Origin: Sphingomonas lacunae
Lineage (GTDB): Bacteria; Pseudomonadota; Alphaproteobacteria; Sphingomonadales; Sphingomonadaceae
Length of the DNA stretch: 64,000 nt
Reading direction: 5' to 3'
Assembly: GCF_012979535.1 (NCBI RefSeq)
Contig: NZ_CP053015.1
Location: forward strand, 930,001 to 994,000
The notes beneath the pieces were generated by a model that was not told where the DNA came from, did not search any database, and saw only the letters and a program-made list of their open reading frames with translations. The position numbers and the translations under genes were made by a program. How positions within the stretch are numbered: position 1 is the stretch's first letter; each line of letters begins with the position of its first letter. This document shows positions 39,787 through 47,783 of this stretch, piece after piece.

Positions 39787-41232
39787 ATGCGCATTTCTCC
39801 CCGCTCCCTGTTTTTCGCCGGGACAGCCCTGTTGGTATCAGTATCGCCTGTCCGGGCTGAAACGCTGCGCGATGCGCTGATCCGCGCGTATGAGAGCAAT
39901 CCGACGTTGACTGCCGCCCGATCTGGGCAGCGGGCCAACGACGAGAATGTTCCTATTGCCAGAGCGGAAAGCCTGCCGAGCCTAACGGCGACCGGCAATT
40001 ATAGCGAAACCTTTGACAACAGTGCCGCCACACTATTCACGCCTGACCGTACGCTGGCCTCGCAGGCCAATCTTTCAGTACCCCTTTATGCCGGTGGCGT
40101 GATCCGCAACACGATCAGGGCAGCCGAGACCAGGGTCGAGTCAGGCCAGGCGCTGCTTCGGGGCACCGAAGCCAGCGTGTTCAGTCAGGTGGTGGGCGCC
40201 TATATGGATGTCCTGCGTGACGAGGCGGTTGTCGCCCTCAACCGTAACAATGTCGAAGTTCTCGGCGTGAATTTGCAAGCCACACGCGACCGGTTTGACA
40301 TTGGTGACCTGACGCGGACCGACGTGGCGCAGTCGGAAGCAAGGCTAGCCCTTGCCCAAAGCCAGTTGCAGGCCGCCGAGGCACGACTGATTGCCAGCCG
40401 CGAAGCCTATGTCAGACTGGTAGGTAATCCGCCCGGAGAACTAGCGGCGCCGCCACCTCTCCCCGGCTTGCCGTCCACTGTGGATGCGGCGGTCGAAGTC
40501 GCCCTGGCAGACAATCCGGATTTGGAAGCGGCGAGGATAGACGCAGAAGCCAGCGGTTATGATGTCCGCGCGGCCCGGGGAACCCGCTTGCCGCGGGTTA
40601 CACTGACGGGGACGGGCGGATACACTGACTTTCCCGGTAGCACCAATCTGGCTGCCATTCATTCGGCCAGCGCCGGCCTCAATGTTTCTATCCCCCTGTT
40701 TCAGGGCGGCCGCCCGGCAGCGCGGGTCAGGCAGGCCCAGGCGCGGGAAAGCCAGTCTTTCGAGCGGTTGATCGGAACCGAACGGAATGTCATCGCCCAG
40801 ACGCGGTCGGCCTTTGCAAGCTGGCAAGCGGCGAATGCCGTGGCCGAATCCAGTCTTGTCGCTGTCAGCGCCAGCCGATTGAGCCTCGAAGGTGTTCGGG
40901 CGGAAAATAGTGTCGGCACACGGACCATTCTCGATATTCTCAACGCGGAACAGGAGTTGCTGAACGCTCAAGTGCAGTTGGTAACGGCTCGACGCGATGC
41001 CTATGTCGCCGGCTTCACGCTTCTGGCCAGCATGGGCAGGGCTGAAGCCGAGGATTTGGGTCTGGATGGTGGCGCCCTTTATGATCCTGATGCCAATTAC
41101 GAGCGTGTCAGATCCATCATCGGTGATTGGAGCGATGATCCCGCCCCTGAACCGGTCGCCACACGAACCAATGGTGTCGGGGCACAAACGGCAACTGTTG
41201 CTGAAACCGACACGCCGCAACTGGCACAGTAG
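39787..41232 (+). CDS. tolC: TolC-family outer membrane efflux channel
   Basis: 481 residues from the ATG at 39787. Signal peptide cleaved after VRA, then two outer membrane efflux repeats: ETLRDALIRAYESNPTLTAARSG with LPSLTATGNYSET, and later AAVEVALADNPDLEAARIDAEA with PRVTLTGTGGYTDF. The helices GDLTRTDVAQSEARLALAQSQL and GTRTILDILNAEQELLNAQ are the TolC coiled-coil signatures. The channel exports drugs and type I-secreted proteins with inner membrane partners encoded elsewhere. The tail of about 40 residues is low complexity. Confidence 0.95.
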   Translation: MRISPRSLFFAGTALLVSVSPVRAETLRDALIRAYESNPTLTAARSGQRANDENVPIARAESLPSLTATGNYSETFDNSAATLFTPDRTLASQANLSVPLYAGGVIRNTIRAAETRVESGQALLRGTEASVFSQVVGAYMDVLRDEAVVALNRNNVEVLGVNLQATRDRFDIGDLTRTDVAQSEARLALAQSQLQAAEARLIASREAYVRLVGNPPGELAAPPPLPGLPSTVDAAVEVALADNPDLEAARIDAEASGYDVRAARGTRLPRVTLTGTGGYTDFPGSTNLAAIHSASAGLNVSIPLFQGGRPAARVRQAQARESQSFERLIGTERNVIAQTRSAFASWQAANAVAESSLVAVSASRLSLEGVRAENSVGTRTILDILNAEQELLNAQVQLVTARRDAYVAGFTLLASMGRAEAEDLGLDGGALYDPDANYERVRSIIGDWSDDPAPEPVATRTNGVGAQTATVAETDTPQLAQ

Positions 41233-41370
41233 GTTTCGCTCGCTTGCAAGCCGTGCAAGAATCGATTTCGTCGCCGTCAAGACTTGACCAGAGCGTGCCA
41301 AACAGGGACAAGGCCGCGACCAAACCACGCTTGGCTTGCGGTGGGGGCAGTCAACGGGGAAGTCAGTTCA

Positions 41371-41883
41371 ATGGGTGATATGTCTCGTGAACCGTCGATG
41401 GAGGAAATACTCTCCTCGATCCGACGTGTCATTTCCCGGGATGAATCGGCGCGCGCCACGGGTGGGTTACGGCATGCACATGCCACACAATCTGATACTG
41501 ACGACCTGACCGGCGACGGCGAAGAAGCTCAGGACGATGTCCTTGAACTGACCGAAATGAGTGGTGTTGACATGGCAAGGCGGCCTTCTGCCAGTACCAA
41601 TGAAGACAAGGCAGGCGCGGCCGCTTTCGACAGCGCTGATCTGGTCTCTCCGACATCTGCGGCTGCCTCGCGGCAATCGATAGATGCCCTGGCCGCCGTT
41701 TTGGCAGGCGGTCGCGAAACAGTTGCTCCTGCGTCGGCCATGGCGAATGGGGATGTAACGGTGCAGGCAATGGTAGAGGCCGCCCTTCGTCCGATGCTGA
41801 AGCAGTGGCTTGATGCCAATCTTCCTTCCATTGTCGAACGAATCGTCGCCACGGAAATCGCCCGGATCACGGGAAGCCGCTGA
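41371..41883 (+). CDS. popZ: PopZ / DUF2497 family polar organising protein
   Basis: 170 residues from the ATG at 41371. The N-terminal helix SREPSMEEILSSIRRVISRDE and the C-terminal helical block VQAMVEAALRPMLKQWLDANLPSIVERIVATEIARI are the two conserved regions of PopZ, with an acidic Ser/Ala-rich linker between. PopZ forms the pole matrix that anchors the chromosome origin in alphaproteobacteria. In Caulobacter and many relatives valS follows; here a DUF1489 gene does. Confidence 0.92.
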   Translation: MGDMSREPSMEEILSSIRRVISRDESARATGGLRHAHATQSDTDDLTGDGEEAQDDVLELTEMSGVDMARRPSASTNEDKAGAAAFDSADLVSPTSAAASRQSIDALAAVLAGGRETVAPASAMANGDVTVQAMVEAALRPMLKQWLDANLPSIVERIVATEIARITGSR

Positions 41884-41943
41884 CGAACGGAATCTTGGCC
41901 TTTCGGCCTTGACCAGACAGGGTGTGGCGCCCAGTTGGCAGCC

Positions 41944-42339
41944 ATGCCGCTTCATCTCACCAGAGTTGCCTTTGGCTGCAGCAGTTTGGCCGTGCTCGAG
42001 TCGCGGCTCCATGTTGCTGACCATGAAGCACGACTGACGACCCGTTACCGCCCAAAACAGGCGGACGAAGTGATTGGCGGATCACTGTACTGGATCATTG
42101 GGCACCAGCTGGTGGCTCGCAGCCCAATTCTGCGCTTTGATGATGCTGAGGCCGGCCGGACCCATATTGTGGTTGAACCACGCTGTATTGCTGTCGTTCC
42201 ACGGCCCCGCCGGGCCCATCAGGGTTGGCGGTACCTTCATGAACAGGATGCGCCACCGGATTTGACTGCATCCCAACCGAATGACGCGGCCATGCCCGAG
42301 TCATTGCGGCAGGAATTGGCCATTCTGGGTCTGTTGTGA
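41944..42339 (+). CDS. DUF1489-family protein
   Basis: 131 residues from the ATG at 41944. The segments LHLTRVAFGCSSLAVLESRL, EVIGGSLYWIIGHQLVARSPILRF, HIVVEPRCIAVVPRPRRAHQGWRYL and the final LRQELAILGLL match the DUF1489 pattern as I remember it, a conserved alphaproteobacterial family of unknown function. It lies 60 bp after popZ in the same direction. Confidence 0.88.
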   Translation: MPLHLTRVAFGCSSLAVLESRLHVADHEARLTTRYRPKQADEVIGGSLYWIIGHQLVARSPILRFDDAEAGRTHIVVEPRCIAVVPRPRRAHQGWRYLHEQDAPPDLTASQPNDAAMPESLRQELAILGLL

Positions 42340-42356
42340 AGCCCGGATCATTCGGG

Positions 42357-42800
42357 TCAGGATGAGCCGGAGCCCGCCATCTGCGCGCGCGCAGCGCCTT
42401 CAACCTTGGCACGGTCGGCCAATGTGAGTGTCGAGCTGGCCTTGGCCAGAATCTTGCCGGCACCGTCAACCAGTCGGCCTTCGAAGAAGCAGTTTGAACG
42501 CCCCCGCTTTTCCACCCAGGCCTCGGCGAATACTGGTCCCGGCCGCGTAGGCGCAAAAAAGCTGACCTTTATCTCCAGGGTCATGGGCACAACATCTGGG
42601 CCAGACATGGCAATTGCCGCATGCGCCATGGCAGCATCCACCCAGCCAGTGACAAAACCGCCCTGCACCACCCCACCCGAGTGGCACATGTGCGTGCCGG
42701 CAAGATATTCGATCCGCGCACGGCCCGCAGGGTCCATTTCGATGACCCTTACCAGTCCCAGGGCTTGGGACAATTCATCAGCGGCAGGTCTGATCGACAT
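42357..42800 (-). CDS. Hotdog-fold thioesterase family protein
   Basis: 147 residues from the ATG at 42800. PaaI-like hotdog fold: MCHSGGVVQGGFVTGWVDAAMAHAAIAM, in which the residues after HSGG place the catalytic acid, then PMTLEIKVSFFAPTRPGPVFAEAWVEKRGRSNCFFEGRLV. Predicted acyl-CoA thioesterase of unknown substrate. It converges on DUF1489 with 17 bp between. It is not related closely to the PaaI gene at 8318. Confidence 0.85.
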   Translation of the reverse strand: MSIRPAADELSQALGLVRVIEMDPAGRARIEYLAGTHMCHSGGVVQGGFVTGWVDAAMAHAAIAMSGPDVVPMTLEIKVSFFAPTRPGPVFAEAWVEKRGRSNCFFEGRLVDGAGKILAKASSTLTLADRAKVEGAARAQMAGSGSS

Positions 42801-42949
42801 TGGTGGCGGGCCCTTCCCTTGTTGCGAGGCCACAGGCGTTAGCGGGCTGGTGACGCCTTGGTCAATTGACCGTGGGGGGAAGAAGGTCCCGGCGTGGCTG
42901 ATCGGTGGCTTGACATGGCGTCGGTGAGGCGCGAAGCGGGGAGCGACGG

Positions 42950-43023
42950 GCGGGTGTAGCTCAATGGTAGAGCAGAAGCTTCCCAAGCTTACGACGAGGG
43001 TTCGATTCCCTTCACCCGCTCCA
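42950..43023 (+). tRNA. tRNA-Gly (CCC)
   Basis: 74 nt including encoded CCA. Acceptor GCGGGTG/CACCCGC, D-arm GCTC-GAGC, anticodon CCC at 42982-42984 in loop TTCCCAA, and T-arm GAGGG-TTCGATT-CCCTT, all paired except a G-A at the anticodon stem end. The 3' end is directly followed by the prophage, whose integrase gene ends 27 bp away. Confidence 0.97.
42985..43023 (+). other. Probable attL: 3' part of tRNA-Gly used as attachment core
   Basis: The integrase gene lies immediately beside a complete tRNA, the usual result of site-specific integration into its 3' part. The other copy (attR) should carry the same tail of up to about 40 bp, ending CCCTTCACCCGCTCCA, outside the window. No second copy is visible in these 64 kb. 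The exact core edges are unknown. Confidence 0.6.
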
Positions 43024-43050
43024 AGGTTTTCCGCCATTTTGGCCGGTGTG

Positions 43051-44307
43051 TTAGTCGCCTGTTCCGACTTTATTCTTGTCGGAATTCCGACTCGGTGGCG
43101 TATTTTCCATGCGGGCGACGATGGCGCGGGCGGCCATTTTGGTGGTGCGGGGCATATAGACTTCGAGGATCTTCTTGATCGTTTCGAGCTTGTGCCCGGT
43201 GATCGCGGCGATCAGCGGATCCTCCAGCCCCAGCTCGCCCAGGCGGACGACGCAGGTGCGGCGCAGGTCGCGGAATTGCAGGGTGGCCAGCGTCTTTGCC
43301 AGATCTGTCTGGCCGGCCTGTTCGGTGGTGGCGATCGCGGCGGTGCGGACGGCGGCGAAATCCCGGATGAAATGGCGTTCGCTGTAGGGCAGGCCGGTGC
43401 GATCATTGATAATCAGGTTGGCGACGGCGACAGCGCCGGGGCGCTTGGCGCGTTCAGCATTGGCGGCAATCACCGCCTCGACGCGGCGGCGCATGTCGCC
43501 GGCGACGGGCACGCCGACCCAGCGGCTGGTCTTGCCCTGCCGAATCGAGAAGCCCATGACCTGCCCCGCGTTCGGCCCGTCATCATGCGACAGGGCGGCG
43601 GCCGTCGCGGGATCCAGCCCGAGAACCTCCCGCCACTGGTTGCTGGTGAGTTTCAGCAGGTCGGCCTCCCGCTGGCCGATGCATTCGGCCAGGTGCAGGG
43701 CGAAGGCGATGGCCGGTCGACCAAGGGCGATCGCAGCCGCGTCAAAGGCGGCGATGGCGTCGGCTTCCCATATCTGGTGCCGGGGCGGCGGTGCGGCCAG
43801 CCCGAATTCCACAAAGGGATTGTCGGCCATCAGCTCCTGTCGCTTGGCCCATGCGCACACCTCCCGCCCGACCTTCAGCGTTTTGAACGCGGGATCGGCC
43901 GACAGGTTTTTGACCAGCGCATCGCGCAGCACGCGGACGCGGGCGCGCGTGATGTAGATGGTCGGTTTATCCCCAGCCCATTGATCGAGCCGATCGAGCG
44001 CGACCTTGTTGACGCGCTGGGTGCTCTTGGCCTTGCGGGGCAGCTCCTCTGCCCGGTAGCGGGCGATGATGCTGCCAAAGGTGCGCGGCGCGGTGAAGCG
44101 GCTGACGGCACGCGGCCGCGCCCCGCCCATGCGCCATTGCTCTATCTCGGCATTGCGCGCCTCGGCCGCCTTGACCGCTGCCGCGAGATCCGTGCCCAGC
44201 GGCAGCGCCGTCCATTTGGCCCGCCGTTCGGCGGCGTTGGGTTCCCAGAAAAAGCGGATGCCGCTGGCGCAGGGTTTGGCCCGCAGGCCCTTGACCGAGA
44301 GTTTCAT
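43051..44307 (-). CDS. int: Tyrosine-type phage integrase
   Basis: 418 residues from the ATG at 44307. The catalytic domain has R213 in GQREADLL, a beta-strand lysine near K259 in RQGKTSRW, H372 in TGHK and the nucleophile Y384 in VYMPR. The usual His of the H-x-x-R pair is Arg here: R346-D-L-R349 in QFRDLRRT, a change also found in other phage integrases. The N-terminal part is a SAM-like core-binding domain. It lies beside tRNA-Gly in the orientation expected of an integrating element. The start overlaps the next upstream gene (ATGA). Confidence 0.95.
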   Translation of the reverse strand: MKLSVKGLRAKPCASGIRFFWEPNAAERRAKWTALPLGTDLAAAVKAAEARNAEIEQWRMGGARPRAVSRFTAPRTFGSIIARYRAEELPRKAKSTQRVNKVALDRLDQWAGDKPTIYITRARVRVLRDALVKNLSADPAFKTLKVGREVCAWAKRQELMADNPFVEFGLAAPPPRHQIWEADAIAAFDAAAIALGRPAIAFALHLAECIGQREADLLKLTSNQWREVLGLDPATAAALSHDDGPNAGQVMGFSIRQGKTSRWVGVPVAGDMRRRVEAVIAANAERAKRPGAVAVANLIINDRTGLPYSERHFIRDFAAVRTAAIATTEQAGQTDLAKTLATLQFRDLRRTCVVRLGELGLEDPLIAAITGHKLETIKKILEVYMPRTTKMAARAIVARMENTPPSRNSDKNKVGTGD

Positions 44308-44588
44308 GATTCGGCCCTCGGAGTGAAGAGCGGGCACGCCCGGGCGTTGAGCGCTGCGGCATATGAGCTGGCCGGATCAAAGAGGGCAATGTTCATCGGC
44401 ATACCCTCTGGATAGCGAAGCCAGAAACCACCAAAGGCGGGCAGGACCGGCGTTGCGGTGCATCGCCAGAAGTCCCCGCCCGCCCCGTTCAATTCCGGCG
44501 CGGCAACCCGGTTTGAGCAGTGAGGGCAGGTCCGGCCAGCCGGAGCATTTGCTGCTGACAGGCTGGTATCATATGAAAAATCGGTCAT
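44304..44588 (-). CDS. Small phage protein with Cys motifs
   Basis: 94 residues. CPHCSNR at residues 21-27 and a later Cys in DFWRCTATP suggest a small zinc ribbon. The remaining sequence has no recognised domain. Both ends overlap neighbours by ATGA, which supports translation. Confidence 0.65.
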   Translation of the reverse strand: MTDFSYDTSLSAANAPAGRTCPHCSNRVAAPELNGAGGDFWRCTATPVLPAFGGFWLRYPEGMPMNIALFDPASSYAAALNARACPLFTPRAES

Positions 44589-44842
44589 GCCTCTGTCCCC
44601 AGATGATCGGCGATGATGCGCACGAGGGCGCCGACGCGTTGGCGGTGGGCGATCAGTTCGGTGCGGACATCGGCCAGCAGTGATTCGCGGCAGCGGCGTT
44701 TGCCCGCAGCGAGGGCGTAGATGGTGCGTTCCCCGATATCGAGTTTCTCCGCCAGCGCGCGATAGCCGATCAGCTCCGCCGCCGCGCGGACGAGGGCGGC
44801 ACGTTCGATTTCCTGTGGGGTCAAAACGGAATCAGCGGCCAT
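44585..44842 (-). CDS. Small helix-turn-helix phage protein
   Basis: 85 residues from the ATG at 44842. A helix-turn-helix is visible in LIGYRALAEKLDIGERTIYALAAGKR near 25-50, resembling the XRE type. It may act as excisionase-like or regulatory DNA-binding protein next to the integrase; the exact job is unknown. The stop overlaps the start of the next gene (ATGA). Confidence 0.65.
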   Translation of the reverse strand: MAADSVLTPQEIERAALVRAAAELIGYRALAEKLDIGERTIYALAAGKRRCRESLLADVRTELIAHRQRVGALVRIIADHLGTEA

Positions 44843-44925
44843 GGGCCTGTTCCTCCTGGTCTGGTGAGGGGCGCGCCGGCCAATTGCCAGCGCGCCGGGG
44901 ATGGTGCGCCCGACCGGGCGCGGTG

Positions 44926-45243
44926 TCAATCGCGGCGAGGGTGATAGTGGGTGGGTGTGCGCTCGATCGCCATGGGCTGTTCAAAGCCCTGTCGCGGATA
45001 GACCCATTGGCCATCGAGCCATGCGGCGCGGTAGAGCGTCGCCTGATCATCCATGACGATGTAGTTGCGGCCGTCCTGGGCGGCGGGCTCGATCGGCAGG
45101 AAGGTGAGGCCGTTGCGGGTGACGGTGCAGGCGCTGCAAATGTCCGGCCCGGTCCAGTGGCACGCCTCCCCATTGGTGACGCAGGCCCGCTGTTCGGTGC
45201 AGCCGCAGAAGCGGCAGGCGCGGATGGGGGTGGTGTCAGTCAT
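44926..45243 (-). CDS. Phage zinc-finger-like protein
   Basis: 105 residues from the ATG at 45243. The N-terminus has a Cys cluster, CRFCGCTEQRACVT, then CHW and DICSAC, likely to bind a metal. The rest (YIVMDDQATLYRAAWLDGQWVY) is unrecognised. It overlaps the tail of the next upstream gene by 8 nt. Confidence 0.6.
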   Translation of the reverse strand: MTDTTPIRACRFCGCTEQRACVTNGEACHWTGPDICSACTVTRNGLTFLPIEPAAQDGRNYIVMDDQATLYRAAWLDGQWVYPRQGFEQPMAIERTPTHYHPRRD

Positions 45244-45388
45244 TTGAGGGATTCCGCTTTTCGCGTGCAAGTCTGGCGCGCTCCTTGCCGGTGGTTGATC
45301 GGTAAGAGCTCGGTTTCCCGGTCGGCCCGCCGAAAAGGACGGTAACCGGGATATTGTCCCTGTTCGGGCGTGACGAATTGTCAGTCAT
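45236..45388 (-). CDS. Very short hypothetical phage protein
   Basis: 50 residues, starting MTDNSSRPNRDNIPV and ending in a Lys/Arg-rich helix (TGKERARLAREKR). The start overlaps the stop of the 45385 gene (ATGA) and its stop overlaps the next start by 8 nt, a coupling hard to explain by chance. No function is known. Confidence 0.55.
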   Translation of the reverse strand: MTDNSSRPNRDNIPVTVLFGGPTGKPSSYRSTTGKERARLAREKRNPSND

Positions 45389-46143
45389 GGGGTTGTCTCC
45401 GCGTTGGCGGCAGAGCCATGCTTCAACAGATTGCTTGCTGCCTCGCTGCGCTCCTGGATCAGAGTGACCAGTTCATCCCAACCGTTTCCGGAAAAACTGA
45501 TGCCCCAGCATGCAGTGGCGTGTTCCGCGTCAAGGGAGCAGAAATCAAATGACGCCTCCTCAAATCGTCCGTCAGCTGTATCGAGCGGAGCAAATTCCTC
45601 GCGTGGTTCGGGCAGGTCGTCTCCCTCCGCGCTTGCAGTGACATAAGCTTGGAGCCGAATGCCGCCGAGACGGGATGCGGCCAGCAGCTCAAGCACAAGA
45701 TCATGGATCGGCTGTTCAATGGCAGGGCCAAAGGTGCCCAAGATGGAAATGAGACAGACCGGCTCTTTGACGCCAATACCTTCGGCGCTTTCATAGGCGT
45801 AGGGCAGTGCGCTATGCAGGAAGTTGAAGACTTGCTGCCAAGTGTCATCGCCGACAGCATCGGCGCGACAATAGAAACCCATGATGTCTCCCGAATCCAT
45901 GTTAAAGTAAATCGGGTTCCACCCTGTTATGGGTTTTTCACTCGCATTGCCTGCCCAGATCGGAAAATTTGCCTCTTCCAATACAGCGGCTTCGGCATTG
46001 TGTTCTGCCAGTGTGATGTTGGCAAAGTTGCCAAACATAGAGCGGGTATAGCGCCGGGTCCACAGGCGGAATTGTTCAGCAATAGCCTGCACTCTGGGAC
46101 AGACATCTTGGGGTGCGGATGTCAGGATGGATGTGTCAGTCAT
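45385..46143 (-). CDS. Unknown phage protein, lower GC than neighbours
   Basis: 252 residues with no recognised domain. Visible features are an N-terminal helical part (VCPRVQAIAEQFRLWTRRYTRS), a central hydrophobic PVCLISILGTFGPAIEQPIHDLVLELLAAS, and an acidic C-terminal third. It stands out among its GC-rich neighbours by more A/T-ending codons, so it may be a later acquisition (a moron). Its start overlaps the stop of the next gene upstream. Confidence 0.7.
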   Translation of the reverse strand: MTDTSILTSAPQDVCPRVQAIAEQFRLWTRRYTRSMFGNFANITLAEHNAEAAVLEEANFPIWAGNASEKPITGWNPIYFNMDSGDIMGFYCRADAVGDDTWQQVFNFLHSALPYAYESAEGIGVKEPVCLISILGTFGPAIEQPIHDLVLELLAASRLGGIRLQAYVTASAEGDDLPEPREEFAPLDTADGRFEEASFDFCSLDAEHATACWGISFSGNGWDELVTLIQERSEAASNLLKHGSAANAETTP

Positions 46144-46432
46144 GATCGACCTTTCCGGTGGATTTTTGGATGATGATGGTCAGCGCACCCTGGTCGGTTT
46201 CGACGGTGCCGCTGTGTTGGATGATGAAGGATCCGTTTTCTTCCGAGCTGCCGACAAATCTGGCTTTGCTGTGCAAGTCTTGGGCGATGGCTTCGAGCTT
46301 GTCCCAGAGGCGATGCTTGACCAGGACGACGGTGGCAGGGCGCTGATAGACGGCCATCCATGCGCCGCCGAAGATCGCACCGCAGGCGTACCAATTGAGC
46401 ATCTGAAACAGGTCGTGGATCACGGCGGGCAT
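46136..46432 (-). CDS. Hypothetical phage protein with N-terminal hydrophobic segment
   Basis: 98 residues from the ATG at 46432. An N-terminal hydrophobic stretch, LFQMLNWYACGAIFGGAWMAVY, is a possible membrane anchor. The C-terminal part forms strands (GSFIIQHSGTVETDQGALTIIIQ). Its stop overlaps the next start by 8 nt. Confidence 0.6.
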   Translation of the reverse strand: MPAVIHDLFQMLNWYACGAIFGGAWMAVYQRPATVVLVKHRLWDKLEAIAQDLHSKARFVGSSEENGSFIIQHSGTVETDQGALTIIIQKSTGKVDHD

Positions 46433-46439
46433 GGCGAAA

Positions 46440-46934
46440 TCAGACCGCGACGATTTCGGTGTGCGGCACATAGGGGAAGGTGACATAGACCCGGCTGTCT
46501 TGCGACGTGTACCGGCCTGTCGCATCCTCAAAGACCTTGCCCTCGATGTCATAGGCGCGGCCGTCGGGATCCTTGAAAACGCGGCTGCACCGCCTGTTCT
46601 GCCATCGGCCGCCCCCCAAATCGTTCCATTCATGATCGGCGCCGGTCAACGGCGAAAAGGGCTCAAAGCGCAACGCGGCATTGATGTAGTGAAGGGCGTA
46701 GCTGGCGCTACCGCCGCTGTGTCCTTCGGCGCTGAACATGGCCACCATATCCAGCACATGTTCGCCCATTTGCCGCTGCATCTCGCAGTCGCCGGGGAAA
46801 GACAGCGCCCATTCATCTCGTGCATGTAGTAGGCTGTTGCAGTCGCGTTGCGACCAGCGGATCAAGCGACGGCCAAGCCGAGCGGCGAGTTCGTTGATCC
46901 GCCACCCATATCGCCAATTTAATCTTGAGAGCAT
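46440..46934 (-). CDS. Hypothetical phage protein, 164 residues
   Basis: It begins right after the strong terminator, with GAGGTG 4 nt before the ATG, so it probably has its own promoter. N-terminal Arg-rich helices (NWRYGWRINELAARLGRRLIRW) precede a beta-rich C-terminal half (GGRWQNRRCSRVFKDPDGRAYD). No function recognised. Confidence 0.65.
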   Translation of the reverse strand: MLSRLNWRYGWRINELAARLGRRLIRWSQRDCNSLLHARDEWALSFPGDCEMQRQMGEHVLDMVAMFSAEGHSGGSASYALHYINAALRFEPFSPLTGADHEWNDLGGGRWQNRRCSRVFKDPDGRAYDIEGKVFEDATGRYTSQDSRVYVTFPYVPHTEIVAV

Positions 46935-46966
46935 GGTTCACCTCAAATGTGGGTCGGAAAATTAAA

Positions 46967-47004
46967 CAGGGGCGGCGGTGAACCCACTTCGACCGCCGCC
47001 CCTG
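46967..47004 (-). terminator. Strong rho-independent terminator in the left operon
   Basis: CAGGGGCGGCGGT and ACCGCCGCCCCTG pair in a perfect 13-bp stem with a 12-nt loop. On the minus strand it is followed by TTTAATTTT. It lies right after the 47012 gene and cuts the leftward operon in two. Confidence 0.9.
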
Positions 47005-47011
47005 CTGTGCG

Positions 47012-47242
47012 TCAGGCTGCTTTGGCGGCGGGGGATTCAGCGTCGCTGGCGCGGCCTGCCGGACAGGGTTGGCACGAGAGCAGGTAGCGGATGCCATCCA
47101 TGGTGGTGGCGATGGGATCCGGCATGTCGGATTCGATGCTGCGGACATAGCGAAGCTTGATCTTTGAACCATCGGCGGTGCGGCCGTCGATCGTGATGCC
47201 TTCGCCCGAACGGCGGGCGGTCCAGTCGTGGATGCTATTCAT
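47012..47242 (-). CDS. Small hypothetical phage protein
   Basis: 76 residues, MNSIHDWTARRSGEGITIDG and then a beta-rich TADGSKIKLRYVRSIESD, with a Cys pair in LLSCQPCPAGR. The ATG overlaps the stop of the 28-residue frame upstream (ATGA). It is the last gene before the terminator. Confidence 0.6.
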   Translation of the reverse strand: MNSIHDWTARRSGEGITIDGRTADGSKIKLRYVRSIESDMPDPIATTMDGIRYLLSCQPCPAGRASDAESPAAKAA

Positions 47243-47325
47243 GCTGCTTGCTCCTGTTGCGGTGGAAAATTGTGGTCCGGCCTTTCCCGCTCGCAGGCGA
47301 GCGCGGCATCGGTGAGGGGCATCAT
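47239..47325 (-). CDS. 28-residue peptide carrying the ALACERERP repeat unit
   Basis: An ATGATG start overlaps the previous stop (TGATG), and the frame ends in a TGA overlapping the next ATG (ATGA). It encodes MMPLTDAALACERERPD followed by 11 residues ending EQAA. The middle of the frame is the 28-bp palindromic element at 47279-47306. Two-sided coupling suggests translation, though the peptide may only keep ribosomes moving along the operon. Confidence 0.5.
   Translation of the reverse strand: MMPLTDAALACERERPDHNFPPQQEQAA
47279..47306. repeat. Single copy of the 28-bp palindromic repeat
   Basis: Identical to the unit core at 50072-50243. It contains CGCTCGC-AG-GCGAGCG, a perfect 7-bp inverted repeat. 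It is read in frame on the minus strand as ALACERERP in the tiny peptide at 47239-47325. Confidence 0.9.
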
Positions 47326-47783
47326 CAGTCGGCTTCCAGCATTTCGGCCGAGGCGCTGAACGTGATCGATGGGGGTTGGCGATCAGAGCAATGTGGGCGG
47401 ATGTCGAGCACGCAAAAGGTGGGAAATTCAAGGGCGAACAGGCCGTCGGCGGTTGCCTCGTTAATGGTCAGGAACCATTCGCCCTTCTTGTTCGCCTTGG
47501 CAGTGAAGCGACCTGCGGTGGCGTCCACGGCGATCCTGATCTTGCCGGCATCGGTGCCTATGCCGAACAGGACCGAACAGAGCAGCTGTTGCCCATGCAG
47601 GGCCATGTCCTTGGCCAGTTTCTTGCCGATATCGATACGGATGTAGCGCACGAATTTCTGTGGCTCATTGCCCCGCACCTTCAAGCCCAGCCGCTGCGCG
47701 GTGACGCGGACGCCGTCGATCGGGACCGCCTTGGCTTTCGGGGTGACGGTTGGTCCGACATAATCCAGTGCTTCAAACGGCAT
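47325..47783 (-). CDS. Hypothetical phage protein, 152 residues
   Basis: Begins MPFEALDYVGPTVTPKAKAV and contains basic segments QRLGLKVRGNEPQKFVRYIR and FTAKANKKGEWFLTINEA. No known domain recognised. Its start lies 11 bp inside the end of the upstream gene. Confidence 0.65.
   Translation of the reverse strand: MPFEALDYVGPTVTPKAKAVPIDGVRVTAQRLGLKVRGNEPQKFVRYIRIDIGKKLAKDMALHGQQLLCSVLFGIGTDAGKIRIAVDATAGRFTAKANKKGEWFLTINEATADGLFALEFPTFCVLDIRPHCSDRQPPSITFSASAEMLEAD

Noticed and set aside
42964..44415. A 483-residue plus-strand frame opposite the integrase and starting within tRNA-Gly
   Set aside because: It crosses a tRNA gene and mirrors the integrase, so it is not a gene.
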